Source: JANSWY01 sp965228955 (GTDB lineage: Bacteria > Bacteroidota > Bacteroidia > Cytophagales > Cyclobacteriaceae). From it: a stretch of DNA of 64,000 nucleotides. The stretch lies in assembly GCA_965228955.1 (NCBI GenBank), contig OZ245848.1, positions 3,224,001 to 3,288,000 on the forward strand. Direction: 5' to 3'. Made by a program: the position numbers and the translations under genes. Position 1 is the stretch's first letter. The number at the start of each line of letters is the position of its first letter. Below the pieces are notes generated by a model, which saw nothing but the letters and a program-made list of their open reading frames with translations, made no database searches and had not been told where the DNA came from. Shown here one piece after another: positions 60,546 through 64,000 of this stretch.

Positions 60546-62027
60546 TCAAATTGTAATTGTCTGTAAACCCTGGGCAGCAATTTCAACAGCTGCATTTTTA
60601 TCACCTATTTTCAATGAATAAGCAATTGGTTTATCAGACATATTTAATGCAACAACCACATAACTACCGTCAGGGTTTTGGAAAGCTGTTAGCATTAATT
60701 CGCTCTCAGTCATGTTCCAACCGATTCTGGTGGCTCCTGGTCTAATAAATTTACTGAAATGTGTCATTACATAGTACAACGGAGTGTAATAAATCTCATC
60801 AGTATCAGGATTTACAATGATTGGTGCTATACACCAGTTCTTTGCATGATTGGGTCCTCCTTTTGTATCAAGGATCATATTCCAATCGATCCATCCTTCA
60901 ACCCAGTTGTTCATGCAACCAATAATATCTCTAGCATAACGATATGTAGGAACGTATTTAGGGTGATCAGCTTTGTCTTCTTCTGGCGCCCAATCGAATC
61001 CCCAATCTGTGGCTTCTTTTTGCCAGTACCAGTTATCTTCCTTCCAATGTGGTACTTCAGCATCAATGCAGCCTTCTGTGTGTATCACATGTTTATTTGG
61101 TGCTAAATCATGTGCTTCATTGAGTGATTCCGGGTAATATTTATAAGTGCTGGTATACCAATGCACTGCTGTTCCGTAAATATTTTCTACCACTTCCGGG
61201 TCTTTGAGCAGTACCTCAATCCACTCGTCCATTTCTTTTCCCCGGTTTTGATCATAAACAAGAATATTTACATCAATGCTATCTTTTTTTAATTGTGGTG
61301 CCAGATGTTCTTTAATAAATTCAGCCATTTCATGGGGTGTATAGTGCATACTTTCCCAGTTAGCTCCATTACCAAGAGGTTCGTTTTCCACGGTTATGGC
61401 CCAGATTGGAATTCCCTCCTTTTCATAAGCCTTTATATACTTGGAAAAGAATTTAGCCCAGGTTGCATAATACTCTGGGAGCAGTTTCCCACCAAACCAG
61501 GTTTTATTATCCTTCATCCAGGGTGGAGCAGTCCATGGTGATGAAACAACTCTGAACCCATCTTTGGAAATCGCCTGAGCGTCTTTAATCATTGGAATGA
61601 TATCATCTCTATCCTCCTCAATTGAGAAACTGGATAAAGCTGTATCACCTTCCAATGGGGCATATGAATAATTGGTTAGTGAAAAGTCACAACTATTGAT
61701 ATGAGTCCTTGTAAGACTATAATTAGCACCATTTTCACTGAAATAAGCCTTCAAAATCTCGTCCCGTTTATCCGAACTCAATTGATTCAAAAGGTAGGCG
61801 GAGGATTCTGTAAAAGCTCCGCCAAAACCTTGAATACTTTGAAATTTCTGATCAGGTAAAATCTCAACCTGTACCATCTCTGTACCAGCGGCAACTTTCT
61901 GAGCATTTAATTGCTTCAAGTTATCTCCAGCTGCGGATGTTTGATATAAAGTATATTGTAAGTCTTTACTTTCCTGTTTACAACCAAAGGTCAAAAGAAT
62001 AAAGGCTAGGACGATGATTCTGTTCAT
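60546..62027 (-). CDS. GH30 beta-glucosidase/glucanase lipoprotein
   Basis: 493 residues. Lipobox LTFGC (Cys16). GH30 (glucosylceramidase-like) barrel plus beta side domain: QSIQGFGGAFTESSA, SLTRTHINSCDFS, SPWTAPPWMKDN, acid/base Glu216 in WAITVENEPLG, and nucleophile Glu318 in VIHTEGCID, with the C-terminal IDWNMILDTKGGPNH. GH30 subfamilies act on beta-1,6-glucan, beta-1,6 branches of laminarin or other beta-linked sugars. Located at the cell envelope and encoded 4 nt after GH16, it probably removes beta-1,6 side glucoses from laminarin. Confidence 0.92.
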   Translation of the reverse strand: MNRIIVLAFILLTFGCKQESKDLQYTLYQTSAAGDNLKQLNAQKVAAGTEMVQVEILPDQKFQSIQGFGGAFTESSAYLLNQLSSDKRDEILKAYFSENGANYSLTRTHINSCDFSLTNYSYAPLEGDTALSSFSIEEDRDDIIPMIKDAQAISKDGFRVVSSPWTAPPWMKDNKTWFGGKLLPEYYATWAKFFSKYIKAYEKEGIPIWAITVENEPLGNGANWESMHYTPHEMAEFIKEHLAPQLKKDSIDVNILVYDQNRGKEMDEWIEVLLKDPEVVENIYGTAVHWYTSTYKYYPESLNEAHDLAPNKHVIHTEGCIDAEVPHWKEDNWYWQKEATDWGFDWAPEEDKADHPKYVPTYRYARDIIGCMNNWVEGWIDWNMILDTKGGPNHAKNWCIAPIIVNPDTDEIYYTPLYYVMTHFSKFIRPGATRIGWNMTESELMLTAFQNPDGSYVVVALNMSDKPIAYSLKIGDKNAAVEIAAQGLQTITI

Positions 62028-62031
62028 ATGC

Positions 62032-63300
62032 TTACTTCAATTGCGAAACTCTTACATAATCAACCACAAACTTCTGGGAAGTCAGGGATTCATCCATTCC
62101 CATGGCTCCTCCCCAGCCACCACCCATGGCTAGATTCAAAATAATGTTTTGAGGCTGAGCAAACGGCCACTCTAGTTCGTTTGCATTCTTGTCGTAAGTA
62201 TAGTAATGATTACCATCAACGTATCCTCTTACTTCGGTTGGAGTCCATTCCACAGCGTAAGTATGGAATTCAGAAGTCACGTTAGGCACATCTATCGTAC
62301 TACTAATTTGATTATTGATTTTGAAGTAATATGCTGGTGTATGTACTGTAGAGTGAGCGATTCCCGTTCCGTCCTCTTTCATCTCATAGCCAACAGTTTC
62401 GAGAATATCGATTTCTCCACAATATGGCCAAGATTTCTCATCTACATAACTATCACCAAGTGTCCAGCCGGCTGCCCATGTTCCACGTCCTGCAGGAACC
62501 ATTGCACTAAATTCAATTTTACCGTAAAGGAAACTTGTTTTACCTCTTGTAGTTAGTCTAGCGGATTTCCAGGTCTTGCCATCCTCATTCTTGGTAGCTT
62601 CAATTACCAATTTACCATTTTCAATTCTTGCATTGGTGCCGTTATTATCGGTGTAATATTGTAATTCATTATTACCCCATCCCCAGTCACCAATATCAAA
62701 TAACCATTTATCTGTATCGATAGCAGTTCCATCAAACTCATCTGACCAAACAACTTCCCACTCAGTACCTTCCATTGATTGAGTCAATGTTTGAGGTGTT
62801 ACTTGTTGCTCTCTCATCAGATTTAATTCGATTTTCTCAATATCCAACTCTCCTTCGTAGTGAAGTTTGATTTTGTGTAATCCAACATTTAATGGAGAAC
62901 CATATTTACTGGACTTCTCGAATTGATCTCCGGATGAAAACACGAACCTTCCCGTAATGTCGTAGTTTCTTCCGTCTTTATTATCTACATAATCCTCAAT
63001 CCAAATATTAGAATTATCAGCACCAGATTTTGCTGTTATGTCTACCTGGTATCTTCCAGTTTGAAAAACATTGAGATCAAAAGCAAGCCAACCCTTGCCA
63101 CTGGTAGTGACACTAGCACCATCATTGGTTAAAGTGGTATCACTTGCACTATTGAAGCTTGAAGCCAAAATTTCTATTTCGGATTTTTGAGATAAATCTT
63201 GTGGCCCCTGGTCGGAGGTATTGTTATTGGAATCGCATGAAACTGCGAATACAATGAGTATTAAAAATGTTACCCGAGATATGTAATTTTTCATTGTCAA
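62032..63300 (-). CDS. GH16 laminarinase with N-terminal carbohydrate-binding-like domain
   Basis: 422 residues, lipobox FAVSC (Cys22), so a surface or periplasmic lipoprotein. Residues about 40-162 form a beta-sandwich resembling CBM6/35-type domains (SGKGWLAFDLNVFQTGRYQVD in part; YGSPLNVGLHKIKLHY). The GH16 domain (about 180-422) starts EWEVVWSDEFDG and has the catalytic Glu296-Ile-Asp298-Ile-Leu-Glu301 (GEIDILETVGYE). WGWGNNELQYYTDNN and MGGGWGGAMG are typical of endo-beta-1,3-glucanases. First degradative gene after the transporter (7-nt gap). Confidence 0.93.
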   Translation of the reverse strand: MTMKNYISRVTFLILIVFAVSCDSNNNTSDQGPQDLSQKSEIEILASSFNSASDTTLTNDGASVTTSGKGWLAFDLNVFQTGRYQVDITAKSGADNSNIWIEDYVDNKDGRNYDITGRFVFSSGDQFEKSSKYGSPLNVGLHKIKLHYEGELDIEKIELNLMREQQVTPQTLTQSMEGTEWEVVWSDEFDGTAIDTDKWLFDIGDWGWGNNELQYYTDNNGTNARIENGKLVIEATKNEDGKTWKSARLTTRGKTSFLYGKIEFSAMVPAGRGTWAAGWTLGDSYVDEKSWPYCGEIDILETVGYEMKEDGTGIAHSTVHTPAYYFKINNQISSTIDVPNVTSEFHTYAVEWTPTEVRGYVDGNHYYTYDKNANELEWPFAQPQNIILNLAMGGGWGGAMGMDESLTSQKFVVDYVRVSQLK

Positions 63301-63307
63301 CTATTGT

Positions 63308-64000
63308 TTACTTTACCAAAATCTTTTCCAGCTCTTCAAGTGATTTCCCTTTTGTTTCAGGAATTACCCATACCACGAAGAAGAACCCAGCAGCAGCAAA
63401 TATTCCGTATATCAGAAATGTTAGACTGCTTCCAAAAACTGATAATTCCCACGGAAAAACCAGTTGTACTAAAAAACTGACAGCCGAATTGACTGTACCT
63501 GCGAGAGATATTGCTACCCCCTTGACTTTGAGAGGGAATAATTCTGAGAATAGCACCCACATGATAGGTCCTATTGAAAATGCAAATGACGCTACAAACC
63601 CAAGTATACCGACCAAAATTAGAGTTGGGTTCATGCTGATTGCAGCTTTGAGTAGATCACTTTCGTATAGCTTGGCTTCATCTTCGCCAAGGGAATTGTA
63701 GACGGCTTCTTTAAATGCAACATCGTTATCAAATGTCGTATTTACTAATAATGAGATCTTATTTCTATCAAGCTCAGCTGGAAGATTAGCTACGGACTCA
63801 TCTGTTAATTTATAAGTTGCTGATCCGAAACCGTATGCTAATAAAAACATAGCAATTGCAATACCCGCAACCCCGGTGCTTAGTAATGGTTTCCTTCCAA
63901 ACTTGTCTATAAATAAGATGGCAATTACTGTGAAGACCAAATTGATTACACCAACATAAATAGCTAATGCAAATGAGGCATCTGTTCCAATTCCTGATTG
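63308..64000 (-). CDS. MFS sugar transporter, sugar porter family (5' end outside window)
   Basis: The C-terminal 230 residues are visible; the frame is open through position 64000. The sugar-porter signature DKFGRKPLLSTG and the ending PETKGKSLEELEKIL (PETKG motif) are diagnostic, with hydrophobic helices between, including ILGFVASFAFSIGPIMWVLFSELFPLKVKG (in part; the GPI-MW and E-x-FP-x-x-x-R/K-G motifs). A long loop (about 50 residues, ESVANLPAELDRNKISLLV) between two helices is characteristic of Bacteroidota xylose/glucose porters with extra loops. It heads the operon with GH16, GH30 and the phosphorylase, importing glucose or short beta-glucans. Confidence 0.92.
   Translation of the reverse strand, partial: QSGIGTDASFALAIYVGVINLVFTVIAILFIDKFGRKPLLSTGVAGIAIAMFLLAYGFGSATYKLTDESVANLPAELDRNKISLLVNTTFDNDVAFKEAVYNSLGEDEAKLYESDLLKAAISMNPTLILVGILGFVASFAFSIGPIMWVLFSELFPLKVKGVAISLAGTVNSAVSFLVQLVFPWELSVFGSSLTFLIYGIFAAAGFFFVVWVIPETKGKSLEELEKILVK

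Noticed and set aside
60512..60604. N-terminal extension of the phosphorylase gene
   Set aside because: It runs into the GH30 coding region and begins with non-family residues; the ATG at 60511 leaves a clean 34-nt gap.
57080..64000. SusC/SusD-type polysaccharide utilisation locus
   Set aside because: No TonB-dependent receptor or SusD-like lipoprotein is present in the window; import is assigned to the MFS porter.
1..64000. Insertion sequences or prophage
   Set aside because: No transposase, integrase, phage structural or lysis genes were found; only MITE/REP-like non-coding repeats.

Overview
The window looks like a chromosomal segment of a marine or sediment member of the Bacteroidota, most likely Cytophagales-like. 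This rests on low G+C sequence, two proteins with type IX secretion (T9SS) C-terminal sorting domains, a PID-CTERM mini-protein, a sphingolipid-type serine palmitoyltransferase, a Bacteroidota histone-H1-like small protein, many short lipoboxes, and a textbook Bacteroidota promoter (TTTG-N19-TAnnTTTG) at 21098-21128. I do not assign a genus. I see no rRNA, tRNA, transposase, prophage or CRISPR array.

Layout. 1-2018 (minus): aldo/keto reductase, SpeD-like pyruvoyl enzyme and a voltage-gated-type ion channel in one tight run, preceded by a DUF2141 secreted protein with its own terminator. 2108-8614: signalling and stress genes (class III nucleotide cyclase, two-component-propeller histidine kinase, double UspA, eRF1-like small protein, YciF/DUF892 protein). 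8722-18297 (minus): membrane-tethered TPR-LuxR regulator, then a 2,374-residue T9SS protein with twelve SbsA-like Ig domains, followed 14 nt later by a 56-residue PID-CTERM protein, plus a lone receiver protein. 18374-25820 (minus): LpxD, histone-H1-like protein, serine palmitoyltransferase, and a three-gene operon (acetolactate-synthase-like TPP enzyme, aldehyde dehydrogenase, FMN glutamate-synthase-like enzyme). 26112-29439 (plus): biotin carboxylase, DUF1015, Maf. 29434-34323 (minus): OmpA-like protein, MacA-like adaptor, TolC, serine dehydratase beta chain, thymidylate synthase.

34324-47400 is rich in accessory features. It holds a translationally linked MMPL transporter-GH113-peroxiredoxin operon, exported methionine sulfoxide reductases with an ArsR regulator, a frameshifted M15 peptidase, a T9SS polyesterase-like hydrolase and an orphan immunity-like gene framed by repeats. 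Between these genes lie 7-bp tandem arrays of several different sequences, a 160-bp MITE-like element with perfect 10-bp inverted ends plus related fragments, and a 49-bp direct repeat.

47388-56869 (minus): YdeP-type molybdoenzyme, a Cys-rich lipoprotein, and a non-homologous end-joining locus (LigD, Ku, a TPR protein and a 93-residue protein that carries the same nine-residue basic motif as the Ku tail), then an ArsC-like and a DUF2911 protein. 57080-64000 (minus): a beta-glucan (probably laminarin) operon of sugar transporter, GH16, GH30 and a GH94/GH149-like phosphorylase. GH16 and GH30 are lipoproteins that would cut and debranch the glucan outside, the transporter would import the sugars, and the phosphorylase would recover glucose-1-phosphate inside. 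No SusC/SusD pair is visible.
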